A DNA stretch of 64,000 nucleotides, taken from assembly GCA_033297205.1 (NCBI GenBank), contig MU859070.1, forward strand, positions 272,955 to 336,954, given 5' to 3'. How positions within the stretch are numbered: the stretch's first letter is position 1; each line of letters begins with the position of its first letter. This document shows positions 1-11,164 of this stretch, piece by piece. The DNA is from Pseudoneurospora amorphoporcata (taxonomy: Eukaryota > Ascomycota > Sordariomycetes > Sordariales > Sordariaceae). Below the pieces are notes generated by a model. It was not told the origin of the DNA. It was given only the letters and a program-made list of their open reading frames with translations, and ran no database searches. Both the position numbers and the translations under genes were made by a program.

Positions 1-1248
1 TTGGTTTCTTGAGGCTCGGGTTCCCTTGGGTCCATATTTACATACCCTACTACCCTCACTGTTACGAGCTGTGTAGGATCCAAGGTAAGACTTTGCTAAG
101 GTATAGATTAAGAGAGATGGTTGTCCATCGTGTGTATACATGTGCGGGGTTCTCGTCAGCCAGCTTGGTGGTTCCCTATGCATATTGGGGGTCACAGAGG
201 CTGGTTTAGGACACGACCGCTGATATCATATTCTACAATATCGCATTTATATCGCTACAGTTTTGCTGTCTTGAAATGGTTCCATGTCTTGCGCACGTAT
301 CAGTGGGGAATATACCTAGTAATCTCCAAATGAGATGGGCAGTAGCGTGATTTGCGATCTCCCCAAGCGCATCATGTCGAGATTTGAGGGCATCGCAACC
401 CAAACCCTTGGGTCATGCACACCATTTTCTGGATGCAACACTTTTCAACGTCGGCAGTGATGCTCAACGTGGTTCCATTCAAACCGACGCCCGACATTAG
501 AGGGGTCGGACAAGGAATCCGGGTGATGTTTGTCGGAGATCACTCATCACTGGACTGCTGTGCCTGGAGACTGGAGGAGGGCCCATGTCAACCTAATGAT
601 ATCCCTTGTATTTCGTCTAGCGCGTATCCGCTATAAAATCTGCCCGTCACCTTCTGCGCTTCCACTTCTCCCGTTGTCTCCATGCTCCCCTGCCCCCGTG
701 CAACCTCCAATCGTGCATTGGCTTCAACATCTCCCTACCCTACCGCTGCCGCTCCCCCTACCGTTCCCCCTCGGCTCCCCCTACACATTGAATCGCCTAC
801 AAACGCCAGTACGTACCTGTTTCGGGGGCCCGGTCAAAAGTGCTGCACAGGGCACTTCCTTATAGATTACATTGTGTTCATCCGACGTCCAAGGCCACAC
901 GGTATTGAGGCATCTACACTCCCGCTCCATCGACTTCCTCCAGCCAACGACCACCGCCGTCATTACATCAGACACTTCGAGTCGATACATCCAGCTCTTC
1001 CGAGGTCAGACGCTGCCCGACCGCGACCCCCAATCCAACAACCGCGGTATCAACTGTTAGGCCGGCCGCCATTCACTTACATCATTTCATCTTACAATCG
1101 TTCCGACTCAATCCCTCCATACGCTTCCGAGACCCGACAAGCGACGAGCAATATACGAGCTGGAATTCGCGCGCCGAAGTTGACACTACAAGCACTTTTT
1201 CAATACCCAGGAGCAGGTCGGCCATCTGGTTGCGACTAGCTAGAGGAA
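1..1248. other. upstream region of the clathrin adaptor gene
   Basis: No ORF here has coding-like composition or a recognisable product. A TATA-like TATAAAA lies at 632-638. The pyrimidine-rich stretch at about 640-790 could be promoter or 5' leader of the gene starting at 1249. I see nothing else. Confidence 0.4.
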
Positions 1249-2691
1249 ATGGCAAGCTCCTTCGAAAAGTCCGTCAAGGGCGCGACCAAAATCAAGGTTC
1301 GTCAGCCGGTCCTACTTGTCCTACACTGCCATCTCAGAGCCTTGCGATCCGGCGGCTAACGGCTCACAATCGATCATGACAACAGGCCGCACCTCCAAAG
1401 ACGAAGTACATCGAACATATCCTTGTCGCGACACATTCGGGTGAGGCGGGAGTGGGCGAGGTCTTTAGGGTATTACAGACACGGTTGCGCGATTCAACAT
1501 GGACCGTTGTCTTCAAGAGTTTGATTACGGTACACCTCATGATCCGAGAGGGTTCGCCAGATGTTACCCTAGCATACCTTGCTAAGCACCGGAGTATGCT
1601 GGGTCTGGGCATGATATCGGATGGTTAGCAGTGCCGGAGCCATTGGTTCCTTTCACCTTGTCTTGCTCTTTGCGCAGAGTGCTAACAAGTGGCCGCGCAG
1701 TTCAAACACAAGGTCTAAACATTCGTCATTACTACGACTACCTTACCGAAAGGGTGCGAGCGTACCGCGACACAAAGATTGATTGGGTTCGAGGCAGGGA
1801 GAACCGGTTAGAGAAGCTCTCAGTCGAAAAAGGCTTGCTGCGAGAGACAGAGTCTGTTCAGAAGCAGCTCACTGCCTTGCTCAAATGCGATGTGCGTTGC
1901 TCTCCGGATGTATGCGCTTTCAACGCTTGTTGCTGACACATATGAGCAGGTCATGGACAACGAACCAGAAAATGAAATTACGGTTACCGTGTTTAGGCTC
2001 TTGGTCCTTGACCTTCTTGCCTTGTTCCAAGCTCTAAATCAGGCCATGATCAACATTCTCGGTAGGACCTTATTCAACTTCACCTGACGTTGCCCCAAGC
2101 TGACACGTCTCAGGCCACTTCTTTGAAATGTCAAAGCCTGACGCCGAGAGAGCTATGGACATTTACCGGAACTTTGCCCGCCAAACCGATTTCGTGGTGC
2201 AATACCTCAGTGTCGCTCGGCAATATGAACACCATACCAGGGTTGAGGTTCCTAAGCTCAAGCACGCGCCCGTAAACCTTGGACGACAGCTGGAGGATTA
2301 TCTGAAGGATCCGGACTTCGAGATTCACCGGAGGCAATATTTGGCCGAGCTGGAGGCGAAGAAGAAGGGAGGCTCATCTTCGATGTCGAAGTTCCCTAAG
2401 GCGGAGTCGTCCACGAAGAACACTGCCGCAGCGACCACAAGCACAAAAGAAGAGTCATCAAGGCCAGCCATTCCTATCAAGTCGGCAGATGCCAACCTCA
2501 TCGATTTCTTCGACTCGATCGAGCAAAACCAGACGCAAATGAATGTCCAGGCACAACCGCAACTTCAGCAACCTCAGGGACAGATGCAAATGAGCGCAAA
2601 CCCATGGGCACAGGCTGGCTTCCAACCTCAACCCACTCAGCCGTTTCAGACCAACGATTTTGCGGCTCAGGCTGCCTTCCAACAAGCTTTC

Positions 2692-2725
<34 letters not shown>

Positions 2726-3438
2726 CAACAATGGATCCTTTTGGTCAAGTTCAGCAGACTCCTCAGCAACCGATGCAACAGGCCTTCACGGGGGCTGGGT
2801 ATGGTGGCTTTCCTCTCCAGCAACAAGCCTTCCAAACCACCTCGTTGTCTCCTGTCCCCCATGACTCCATGGCGAATTTCCAGACGGCTGCAACGACCGG
2901 CTTCGGAGGTCTTCAGCCACCCCAGCAAGTCACCAACCCTTTCCGACAGTCTATGATGATCAACCAACAGCAAACGGGATCTCCATTCTCTCCAACGAAC
3001 AACTCCCCTTTCCAGCAGCAGCAGCAACCACAACAGCAACAACAGCAACAAATGCAGCGTCCCGTAACTGCGCAGTCTACCAACCCCTTTGCTCGCGCAT
3101 CTCCCCAGGCGGCACAACCTTTTGCTTCTCCAGCCAACTCGCCTTTCCAATCGGCTCCTCCTCAGCAACCACAGCCGACCGGAACCAACCCATTCGCGAG
3201 GGGCTTCGCCGCTTCTCAGCCGGCCCAACAGCAGCAGCAGCGGCCCGTCACTGCCGGCGGCCCCCTCCTTGCGACGCCAACAGGCAGCACAAATCCTTTC
3301 CGTCAGGGTGCGTTCGTGAACCATGCTACCGGTATGGGGTGGCAGCATAACCAAGCTCCTATAGGGGGCGGGCTCGACCAGCTCGAGACAATCCCGGTGT
3401 TTCCGAGGCCAGCACAGCAAACGCCATGGCAGCAATGA
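1249..3438 (+). CDS. AP180/CALM-type clathrin assembly protein (ANTH domain)
   Basis: Endocytic adaptor of the Yap1801/AP180/PICALM family, which binds PI(4,5)P2 in the plasma membrane and recruits clathrin and EH-domain proteins. Exons by hand: 1249-1296, 1386-1623, 1701-1891, 1950-2061, 2114-3438; total 1914 nt, 637 aa, in frame throughout. The first about 280 residues form an ANTH domain, opening with the phosphoinositide-binding signature split over the first intron (KGATKIK then PKTKYIEHI). Later family landmarks include the segment DVQTQGLNIRHYYDYL. The C-terminal half is disordered, Gln/Pro-rich, with polyQ runs at about 2690-2727 and 3013-3057. It has an acidic LIDFFDSIE clathrin-box-like motif and four NPF tripeptides (NPFRQ, NPFAR, NPFAR, NPFRQ), the known ligand of EH domains in Ede1/Eps15 and Pan1. 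Family identity is firm; the start rests on the ANTH N-terminus. Confidence 0.93.
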
Positions 3439-4988
3439 TGAGTGTTGTTTGTCTACCCTCTGACAGCCGCGTAACGCTTGACTCCCTTAATCTTGGATTT
3501 CAACGGCCGTAGGGGCAAGCGTTTGACGTTGACATGCACTAAACCCTTTTCAGCCGTTCTGCTGTTTTCCTTTTCTTTTGACTTGTTTGGTTTGTTCGGG
3601 AAGGCACGAACAGGCAAGCCATACATCTAGCGTGGCGTTCTTATTGCTTCTTTTTCCTAGCCCAGTTTCTTTTCACACTGGTATTATTATTCGATTCTCC
3701 GAGGAACCTTGATCTGGCATTGTTATCCCGAGATTTCTGGCAATGCCCCCTCCTTATCCACTAAAAGGTAGTCTACGTTTTGGGTAGCAGGGCAGTTTAG
3801 TGTTGTTGTGCGTTCAAATGGGCAGCAATAAGAAAAGTTAAAAGATTGATGGTTGAGAGGGATCAAAGGCTACGTATGTACACTCAAGTGCGTAAAGGGA
3901 GGGGCGATTTAAAGGGTTTACAAAGGGGAGTCGGAATGGATATACAAATCAAGACGGCTGGATTGACTGGATTTCGAGTTTCCAAGACTGAATGGGTGAT
4001 TGAGTTGAGTAGCTGCGAGGACAAGTCTTGGGCGTGGAGAGGCGTGATGATAGCGACAACATCATATCTCTACAATTCAATACTGGTTTGTTTGTTAGTT
4101 TGGTTCTTCGGCCATAGGTTGAGCAGGGGAGATCTAGAGTTCTTATTGGCTTCGAAAGAGAGAAATCGTCTTCCGTTTGAAGTGTCATGGGACAATTGCA
4201 AGGGTTGAAAACGCCAAAGAAGCCCCTTATGCTTCTCGCCGTTTGCTTTCCGTCTGCTATTAAGGCCTTTGGGGATGAGAAAATATAAGAGAGTAGGCCC
4301 TAATAGCACCCATCCGCTCCAAAACCCAAATGCTTTTCCACTTCCAATGCTTCGAAAGTGGAAATTGGCGTTTTTTGTACCAGACTAACAAACAAACCAG
4401 GGTTAGATTGTAGTTGTGTCGGTGGACACTTCTCCTGTCCAGGAAAGGCGGGATGGGAAAGAAGGTAGACATTCTACAGTAGGAGGCCTGGAGGGCTCTT
4501 TTTACTTTGTAAATCTTAATCTGTATTATGTTGGACACTTCTGAGTTCTATATAATCCAATCCTGATGCCTTCCGTGCGCTTCCTTTCCTCCCTCCTGTT
4601 GCAATATTTCACGCAATCCATGTTCCTCGCTAGAGCTTTATCACAAACGAATACTTCACTAGGCGGCAAAGGGCGCGATCGTTGTAAAGTACTGCTTTTC
4701 GCCAAGTTCTATTCTACGTTGCTTCTAGACTGCGACCATCTGTATATTGAATTCCTCATCCTGAAATCCACACTAGACTTCGTGACCTGTGCCCTCTAAA
4801 ACCCCCAATTCTAAAGTTCATCTCTATGATGTTGCCGCCACCCCACGTGTATTCCAAAGCCAAAATCCGTAAGGAAAAGCAAGACTCAAATCCCTGGGTG
4901 AACGCCGTCGCTATGCAACCAAAGACACCACCACCTCCACGACCACGAAATAGGGTCTGTAGGGCATACCGCTCTAGAACCGCTCTGC
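3439..4988. other. convergent intergenic region, no gene seen
   Basis: This lies between the 3' ends of the clathrin adaptor (+) and Tfb3 (-). Short ORFs exist on both strands, but none has coding-like third-position bias, a start context or a recognisable domain. It presumably contains both 3' UTRs. Confidence 0.5.
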
Positions 4989-6065
4989 TCAGTCCAAATC
5001 CATCCTGTCCGGATCATCCGCGGCAGCAACCATTTCTCCAGCTTGTGACAATCCATTACCATTGCCAACCTCCTTCTCATCCTCGACAAACACGCCCAAC
5101 CCAGCAAACGCTTCATACAAAGCCCTCGCCGCAAAGTCGTCAAAGCTGTATCCACCAGCAACATGCTGTCTGTCCAACCGGTACTTCTCCATAAGCGGGT
5201 GAGCCAACCCTACATGAAGCTTATACCGACTAGGCGCAAAGTCCATGCCTCCAAATGGATCATATGGGCCCTGTGGAGCTGGCGCCTTGGGCTTCTCCTT
5301 TAGGCCACGGATGGACAGGCGCTCGACTTCTGAGGCGCCCATTCCAGCCACGGCGGCGGCAGCGGGGTTCGGAGCAGCCGGTTCTGTGATACCGCCACGC
5401 TGTCCACGCCTCTTCAGTTGCACCTTCGTCGCGGGCTCCGCTGCCGTCGTAATTCCCTTGGCAAGATTATCCAACTCCATCTCCCGACTTCTCACCCTCT
5501 CCCTCTTCTCCTCCTCGGCCTCCTTAATCGCCTCAATCCGTCTTTGTCTCGCCGCATCCCTCTCCGCCGCCAGCCTCTTGCGGCTCATCTCATCCGCTTC
5601 CCTCCCCGCCTTCTTGTTCCTCTCAATATCCTGTCTATGCTCCGCCTCCCAAGCAGCCAGTTGCGCCTCCGCCTGCCTTCTCTTTTCATCGGACCCATTC
5701 ACCAGCTCAAACGCCAGGTCCTCGACCATCTGCAGGTAATTGTTGTAATCCTGCAATGTCTCAAAGTCGTCTTCCTTTTGGTTGAACACGGCGGCGACGC
5801 GACGACGGATGTCGACTTCGCGCTCGACACTTAGGTCGCCGAAGAAGGCGGACCGGAAACCTTTCCGGCGGAGGGTCTTGTTGCAGCCGGCGTGCGGACA
5901 TTGGTTGGGTCCGTCGTTGAACAAACGGTTGGCGCAGTTGAGACACATGGAGTGGTAGCATTCGGGGTTGAACACGAAGACGATGTCTGGGTTCAGGTAC
6001 TTGCGGGACTTGCAGACGGGACACATTTCGTCTTCGAAACCGAGGGGGTCGAGGGGGCGGGCCAT
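4989..6065 (-). CDS. tfb3: TFIIH/CAK subunit Tfb3 (MAT1 homologue), RING finger
   Basis: Assembly factor of the CDK-activating kinase module of TFIIH (Tfb3/MAT1). It joins the Cdk7-cyclin H kinase to core TFIIH in the nucleus, for RNA polymerase II initiation and nucleotide excision repair. Intronless, 358 aa. The N-terminus has the family's C3HC4 RING: MCPVCKSRKYLNPD, then CYHSMC, CANRLF and CPHAGCN supply the zinc ligands within residues about 15-60. It is followed by RRKGFRSAFFGDLSVEREVD, typical of MAT1. A long charged coiled coil (about 110-205) matches the MAT1 central region. The C-terminal about 100 residues are the conserved CAK-anchoring part, where the Pro/Ala-rich linker and YDPFGGMDF motif sit. 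Length is close to yeast Tfb3 (321 aa). The ATG is 828 bp from the divergent NudC ATG. Confidence 0.95.
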   Translation of the reverse strand: MARPLDPLGFEDEMCPVCKSRKYLNPDIVFVFNPECYHSMCLNCANRLFNDGPNQCPHAGCNKTLRRKGFRSAFFGDLSVEREVDIRRRVAAVFNQKEDDFETLQDYNNYLQMVEDLAFELVNGSDEKRRQAEAQLAAWEAEHRQDIERNKKAGREADEMSRKRLAAERDAARQRRIEAIKEAEEEKRERVRSREMELDNLAKGITTAAEPATKVQLKRRGQRGGITEPAAPNPAAAAVAGMGASEVERLSIRGLKEKPKAPAPQGPYDPFGGMDFAPSRYKLHVGLAHPLMEKYRLDRQHVAGGYSFDDFAARALYEAFAGLGVFVEDEKEVGNGNGLSQAGEMVAAADDPDRMDLD

Positions 6066-6893
6066 GGTGGGTAGTTTTGGGTGGTCGGAGACCGAGTGGA
6101 GTGCTGCGCAGTGGGATTTCGGTAGATAAGGGTCGGTAGGTATTGTGAGTTCAAGATGTTTTGCTGATTGAGGAGGGCGTGGGTTGCTGGTTTATAACAA
6201 CGAAAGGGCGTTTTCCTTCAAGGGGGAGAATCCGTATCCGAGGGCTCAGGACGTCTCTGGAGGTGTCGGTGAGTGAGTGGCGATCACGAGCCCAAATCTT
6301 CCTTTATATCCGTTCGGACGTCGGTGTTTGCGATAAGAACGTGTTGCGCGGCAGGCTCGGTCCAAAAGTGTTGTTTGTAATGCGAATTCGGTTAGCCAGA
6401 CATTACTGGTCACGCGGGTGTTGTACAAGCGGTGGAAGGGGAAGTTCGAAAATATCGAAGACGAAATTGAAACCCGAGTGGGATCGATGATGTTGTGAAA
6501 GAGGGACCGATCGATAACGGGCTGTCGGGCTGAATAATCCCTGCTTCTGTCAACCCCAACAACGCGCCAGTGCTCCAGTGGACGCTACCCTGACGGCGCA
6601 GGGTGGGGCAGTCCACGGCACTCTGCCGCGCTCAGCCGGGCTCCGTCTCAGATTCTCAGGGGACTGCCCCTGGACGCGGGCAATGGAACGGAAGCGCGGG
6701 GTGGGTCCCACTCGGTGACAGCTTACGGGCAGCTCCTGGGATTGGGCGGCCGAAGCCGTTGCGGGTTCAATTGCTTGCCCCTCAGAAATTCGGTCATCGC
6801 GTTCCATCGTCTTCTACAGCTACAACACCAGAGCTGCTGTCATCCTTGTTCCCAAATCATCCACATCCAAGTAAACAACTAAGTACCTTCAAG
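6066..6893. promoter_or_regulatory. divergent promoter region of tfb3 and nudC
   Basis: 828 bp between two ATGs facing away from each other, so it must contain both promoters and 5' leaders. I see no strong TATA box. The rest, including the GC-rich stretch at about 6560-6760, has no recognisable gene. Confidence 0.5.
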
Positions 6894-7685
6894 ATGGCTG
6901 ACAACAAAGGTGCGCTTTCAGAACTTTAGTTTCCCCTGCTCTCTAGACCAAAAATCCAACCTGCCATCAAACATATCCCACTAACTAATCTAACAATGTC
7001 ATCAGACGTACCAGAGCTCACCCCCGCCGAGGAGGCCGCTGCCCGCGCTAAGGAGCAAGCCGAGCAGGAGGCTCTCCCCTACAAGTGGACACAGACCATT
7101 GGCGACGTCGACATAACTATCCTCGTCCCCGATAACCTGAAGGGCAAGGATATGGTGGTTGATATCAAGAAGCAAAGTCTCACAGCTGGTATTAAGGGTC
7201 AAGAGCCTATTATCAAGGTATGTCCCTGCCTGTCTACATACACCTCACACCCTTTCCTACACTACCGCACAACAGCACACCAAACCACCCAAACCCCTCT
7301 TCAATCCCTTCAACTAACTCTTCTGCTTCAACAGGGCGACCTCCCCCACCGCATCCTCCTCGACGACAGCACCTGGACCCTCTCCCCGGCCCCCAACAAC
7401 CAAAAAGCGCTCGAAATCCATCTCGAAAAGCACAACAAGCTCGAATGGTGGCCTCACGTAGTCACTTCCGCGCCCAAAATCGACGTTTCCAAGATCGTCC
7501 CCGAGAACAGCAAGCTCTCGGACCTCGAGGGCGAGACGAGGGCGATGGTGGAGAAGATGATGTACGACCAGAGACAAAAGGAGATGGGACTGCCGACGAG
7601 CGATGAGCAGAAGAAGATTGATATCTTGAAGAAGTTCCAGGAGCAGCATCCGGAGATGGATTTTAGTAAGGCAAAGATTCAGTAG
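6894..7685 (+). CDS. nudC: nuclear movement protein NudC
   Basis: NudC-family co-chaperone with a p23-like CS domain, needed in filamentous fungi for dynein-dependent nuclear migration. Exons: a 16-nt first exon 6894-6909 (MADNK plus one base), 7006-7217 and 7335-7685; total 579 nt, 192 aa, close to Aspergillus NudC (198 aa). After an acidic/Ala-Glu N-terminal segment, the CS domain runs from about residue 25 to 120: YKWTQTIGDVDITILVP, then IKGQEPIIK, GDLPHRILLDDSTWTL and KLEWWPHVV, all family hallmarks. The C-terminus has the conserved tail VEKMMYDQRQKEMGLPTSDE and ends in HPEMDFSKAKIQ. The second intron lies between IIK and GDL. A 12-base G run sits just past the stop. Identity is near certain; the tiny first exon is supported by frame and a consensus donor. 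Confidence 0.95.
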
Positions 7686-9041
7686 GGGGATGGGGAAGAA
7701 TAAAGTGAGGGTGGGAGGTCGGGTGTGTGTGTGTTTTGGGTTTTGGGGGGGGGGGGTGGTGAAAGCCCTGAGGTTAAAAAGGAGGGACATAATCATGATA
7801 ATGAACAACTAATGACTTCCATAGCGCGCGAAGGAGGCTCCAAGGAATGGTCTCCAGGATGCTCATTTAACTGTAAAAAGATCCAGGGCACGCTTTACAT
7901 TTCGTATTCAAGAGGATCCTAGGACAATCAAATAAGTGAAATATAAATATTGGGGGATAAAGTTTGTCCAAAGAAATAATCTTCAAGATCATGCACCTGA
8001 GCAAAATGGTGTTGTAGATAAAAATATTTCGTATTTACGGCCATTTTGAGACGTAATAATTTTTGTTTACCGAAATATTTCAAGTTAAAGACTCTGAGCA
8101 AGATCATCTTCAGAATTGTAAAATTGGTCTAAAAGGATCCTAGGACCATCCGTTTAGTGAATATCATCTTCCGGATCATTTTGTAGGAATAACATTATCC
8201 GGGTGATCATTTTCTAGAACTCCCTCCGCGCGCTATAGTTGGAACATCATCTTTCGTCTGGAATCAGAGGGGTGAAAGTGCTGTCCTTGGATGCTTCCTC
8301 GGGACTGTTGTAGTGATCTTCCGTTATCGTCACCCACGGACTACGTTGTGCCTGGAAGAGCCAGAGCTGTGAAAATGATGGTGCGTAGATCGAGTTCATG
8401 GGCAACGCATGGGATCAGAGGAACAGTTCCTAGCTAAAGAACTTGTCACAATGTCAGGAGCATCATACATGTAGGCACCAAGGAAACACACAATGAGCTG
8501 ATGATGCCAAACCGACCATTTATTTTCATGCAAGCAGATATCTATAAAACGTTTATTGACACATCAAAATATGCAGAGATGTGAGATGTGATGGGTGAAA
8601 CGAATCGCCGAGATCATGGTGTAGATATCATGGCGTCAGAGAGCCCATTCGGATTTAATATTGGAAGCGCTAGTAATGAGAAGGCAGACTGATAGCTGCG
8701 ATCCATCAATTGTCAGATTAATAAGCGTTCCGAAAGGTGAAGGCTGCATTCAGCTCATTTTCCAAACGTCAACGGATAACAGCAGTGTTGTCCCTTGGGG
8801 GGTGGTTTCACGCGACGAGAGGTATCCTAAATGTTAGTTCACAACACACAGTTGCATTGAATTGTCCAGGAAGGTAAGGAAAATGTGGTGTTTTTGATCA
8901 CGAACTGCGAATCGTCAGGAACAGATGGATGTCAACAGACGAACGAGGATGCTGATATAGTTCGATTCTGACAGAAATCGAGACTGCCGACAACCTCTTG
9001 ACGAGCCAAAACATGGGGGGTATCAAATCAACACTAGGCCA
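7686..9041. other. convergent intergenic region with a decayed repeat
   Basis: Tail-to-tail spacer between nudC (+) and the URI-like gene (-). It begins with a G12 tract (7745-7756). From about 7910 to 8220 it is AT-rich and carries a degenerate direct repeat centred on AGGATCCTAGGAC (7912 and 8133) plus scattered GATCAT units. No coding ORF is visible. Confidence 0.5.
7911..8164. repeat. degenerate direct repeat, two units about 220 bp apart
   Basis: Unit 1 at 7911-7944 and unit 2 at 8132-8164 share AGGATCCTAGGAC, then nATC, then AGTGAA(A)TAT; by eye about three quarters of positions agree. Further copies of CAAGATCAT follow each unit. The AT-rich setting suggests an old, mutated duplication. 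Confidence 0.45.
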
Positions 9042-10889
9042 TCATGATCTGGCCAACCGAGCCGCCTTGAATCTGCTCATGCGCGGCGGGCCGCCTTCTT
9101 CCTCATCCAGCGGGACGATGGGCTGTTCCTCCTCCGGCTTCATGAACCCTCCCTCCTTCTGGATCATGCGATTCCGCAACCGGTTGTACTCAACCGCCGC
9201 CGCCCGGTACAGGAGCTCATCGTCCATGTCATCCGGCTCCTGCGGCGCAGATGAGACACTTCTCTCGACAACCTGGTTGGCCAGAATCTGATCCTCGGGA
9301 GGTGTGGGCGCGGTAGAAGGGGTAGAGTGAGACTCGTGGAAACGCTGAGGCAGCTGGAGAGGACCAGGAGGCGGGGATGCCACGGCCGGAGCAGCGGCTT
9401 TCCCGGTTGACGCGCGTTCTTTCTTGAACCGCGACACACGCTTGGGAGGTTCTGGCTCTTCCGAGTCCGGCTCATGAACTGCCGGTGCTGTGACCGCAGC
9501 TCCATGTTCGACAATATCCCCAATGGGATTGACCAAGGGCACCTTTGGCGCAGCGGGCTTCGGCTTCACAGCCGGATGGATCTCCTCCTCAGGGGCAATG
9601 TCCAGCTCCGTGGCGAACCGCACACCCTTCATCTCCTTTGCCTTCCCCTGGGACTTCATAGACGAGGCCGCCGGTGCCGGTGCCGATGCCGGTGTTGAGC
9701 GGGGTTCCCTAACGACAGTGATGTAACCACCACCAGCGTCCTTTCGATTTTCATCATCCAGTTGCTGCGGCTTTTGACGCTCGACGGTGAACGCAGACTT
9801 GAAGCCCAAACGCTTCTCAAGCTCCTGCATACGCTGGATGTAATCACTGGTGATCACGCTGTGCTTGGAGCGACCAAACTCGTCCTCGTCATCATCCTCC
9901 TCGAGCTCGTCCTCATATTCATCCCACTCCGCATCCTCATCCCCGGTGGACCCTTCGTCGATCTCGAGTTCGGCCACGATGGGATGGAGTTCCTCCTGCA
10001 TGTACTGAAGCATGTCGGCGCGCAACTGGCTTTCGTCCTCCGGCTCGTCCTCGGGTATCACAGCTTTCGACATATCCATTGCCTCCTGTTCCTTGACCTT
10101 TTGCATGAGCTGCCTGAGTTCGTCGGCTGTGGTCGGCAATTGTTCGACGGACTTTGTATCGTCGGCAAACGTGACACTCTTTGCGGAGCTTGTAGACGGG
10201 GTGGTAGGAGCCGTGCTCGAGGATTCGCTGGCGGTCGCAGATGCAACAGAGGCGGAGACAGTAGTAGGAGGTTGCTCGACTACTGGCTTTTCTTGTGTGG
10301 TATTGGAGTTGGTTTGAGCCTGGGAAAGATCGGCCTCGGTCTCTGGGAGCTTCTCGATACCAGCCCTCTTGAGAGCCTCCTCGACCCTCTTGCCGACCTC
10401 GCCTCCGCTCTGCAGGCGGTACTGAACGACATTGTCTTCTTCATCCAGCTCCTCAATGATGTCGGTAATGGGAAGGCCAGTCTCTTCATCGGTGCCGCCG
10501 TCAGGGTTGGCGATGACCTTTGCCGCCGCGAGTTTGTTCTCTTCGGTTTCGACAAGCTTCGTCAGCGTATCGACGTTTTTCTCGACATAGTCGAGGCGGC
10601 GACCGAGTACATTGGAGATCTGATCCGCTTCCTTGAGATCCTTTTCGCCAAAGATCTCGTTGATTTCTTTTTTGGTGATGAGGGTGCCGTCATAGTCGCG
10701 ACGGATGCGATCAAGCTCGGTGCGGGGAGACGGGCCCTTGGGCAGGCTGTCGACCTCCTCTTTGAGTGCTGCATACTCAAAGTAGGTTTGTTGCCAGTGG
10801 GTCAAGGATGCGTGAAGCTGGTTAACCTTGCCTTCGAGCAGCTGCATATGCCGGTCGAGGTCGGCAAGATGATCTCTTGATGCTGCCAT
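9042..10889 (-). CDS. URI/Bud27-like unconventional prefoldin (DUF3835)
   Basis: Homologue of Bud27/URI1, a prefoldin-like protein linked in yeast to assembly of RNA polymerases through Rpb5 and to TOR-controlled transcription. Intronless, 615 aa. Residues about 1-130 form a prefoldin alpha-type coiled coil with the expected layout: LADLDRHMQLLEGKVNQLHA, a hairpin with LITKKEINEIFGEKD, then RRLDYVEKNVDTLTKLVETE. A conserved acidic segment (ITDIIEELDEEDNVVQYRLQ) follows. The middle is disordered and Ser/Thr- and acidic-rich. The C-terminus carries two short RVSRFKK / RMSRFKAARL motifs typical of DUF3835. A telomere-like AGGGTTAGGGTT lies about 135 bp upstream of the ATG. Confidence 0.85.
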   Translation of the reverse strand: MAASRDHLADLDRHMQLLEGKVNQLHASLTHWQQTYFEYAALKEEVDSLPKGPSPRTELDRIRRDYDGTLITKKEINEIFGEKDLKEADQISNVLGRRLDYVEKNVDTLTKLVETEENKLAAAKVIANPDGGTDEETGLPITDIIEELDEEDNVVQYRLQSGGEVGKRVEEALKRAGIEKLPETEADLSQAQTNSNTTQEKPVVEQPPTTVSASVASATASESSSTAPTTPSTSSAKSVTFADDTKSVEQLPTTADELRQLMQKVKEQEAMDMSKAVIPEDEPEDESQLRADMLQYMQEELHPIVAELEIDEGSTGDEDAEWDEYEDELEEDDDEDEFGRSKHSVITSDYIQRMQELEKRLGFKSAFTVERQKPQQLDDENRKDAGGGYITVVREPRSTPASAPAPAASSMKSQGKAKEMKGVRFATELDIAPEEEIHPAVKPKPAAPKVPLVNPIGDIVEHGAAVTAPAVHEPDSEEPEPPKRVSRFKKERASTGKAAAPAVASPPPGPLQLPQRFHESHSTPSTAPTPPEDQILANQVVERSVSSAPQEPDDMDDELLYRAAAVEYNRLRNRMIQKEGGFMKPEEEQPIVPLDEEEGGPPRMSRFKAARLARS

Positions 10890-11164
10890 AGTGGTGGATT
10901 GGAGGGATGGACGAAAGGGGTGTCAATGGATGATGCAAACAGGATTAAGGGAAAGAAAAGTTTCCCGATAACGGGCTCCTGTTAAAATTTTGGGGAGCTT
11001 ATGTAACGGAATTGTTGGGGACAGGGTTAGGGTTGTCAGCCTCCGCCAGGAAAGAAGCATTTGGAATGTCAAACCATTCCTTCAAATTCTATGATGGATT
11101 TGCAAGATGCTTGAGGTTTCTTCTAGTTATGAGCTATGGTACTGTCTGTGATATTAAACTCCAG
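10890..11164. promoter_or_regulatory. upstream region of the URI-like gene with a telobox
   Basis: Contains AGGGTTAGGGTT at 11023-11034, two telomere-type units, about 135 bp upstream of the minus-strand ATG. Such teloboxes are bound by Tbf1/Reb1-like Myb factors in other ascomycetes; function here is inferred. Confidence 0.35.

Noticed and set aside
2458..3435. 325-codon antisense frame opposite the clathrin adaptor
   Set aside because: It mirrors the Gln-rich coding strand (Leu-rich by complement of CAG runs) and lacks any domain.
4826..5194. Pro/Gln-rich plus-strand frame over the Tfb3 3' end
   Set aside because: Antisense to conserved Tfb3 C-terminal codons.
9762..10880. 372-codon plus-strand frame opposite the URI-like gene
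   Set aside because: Shadow of a strongly biased coding strand; no ATG-context or domain support.
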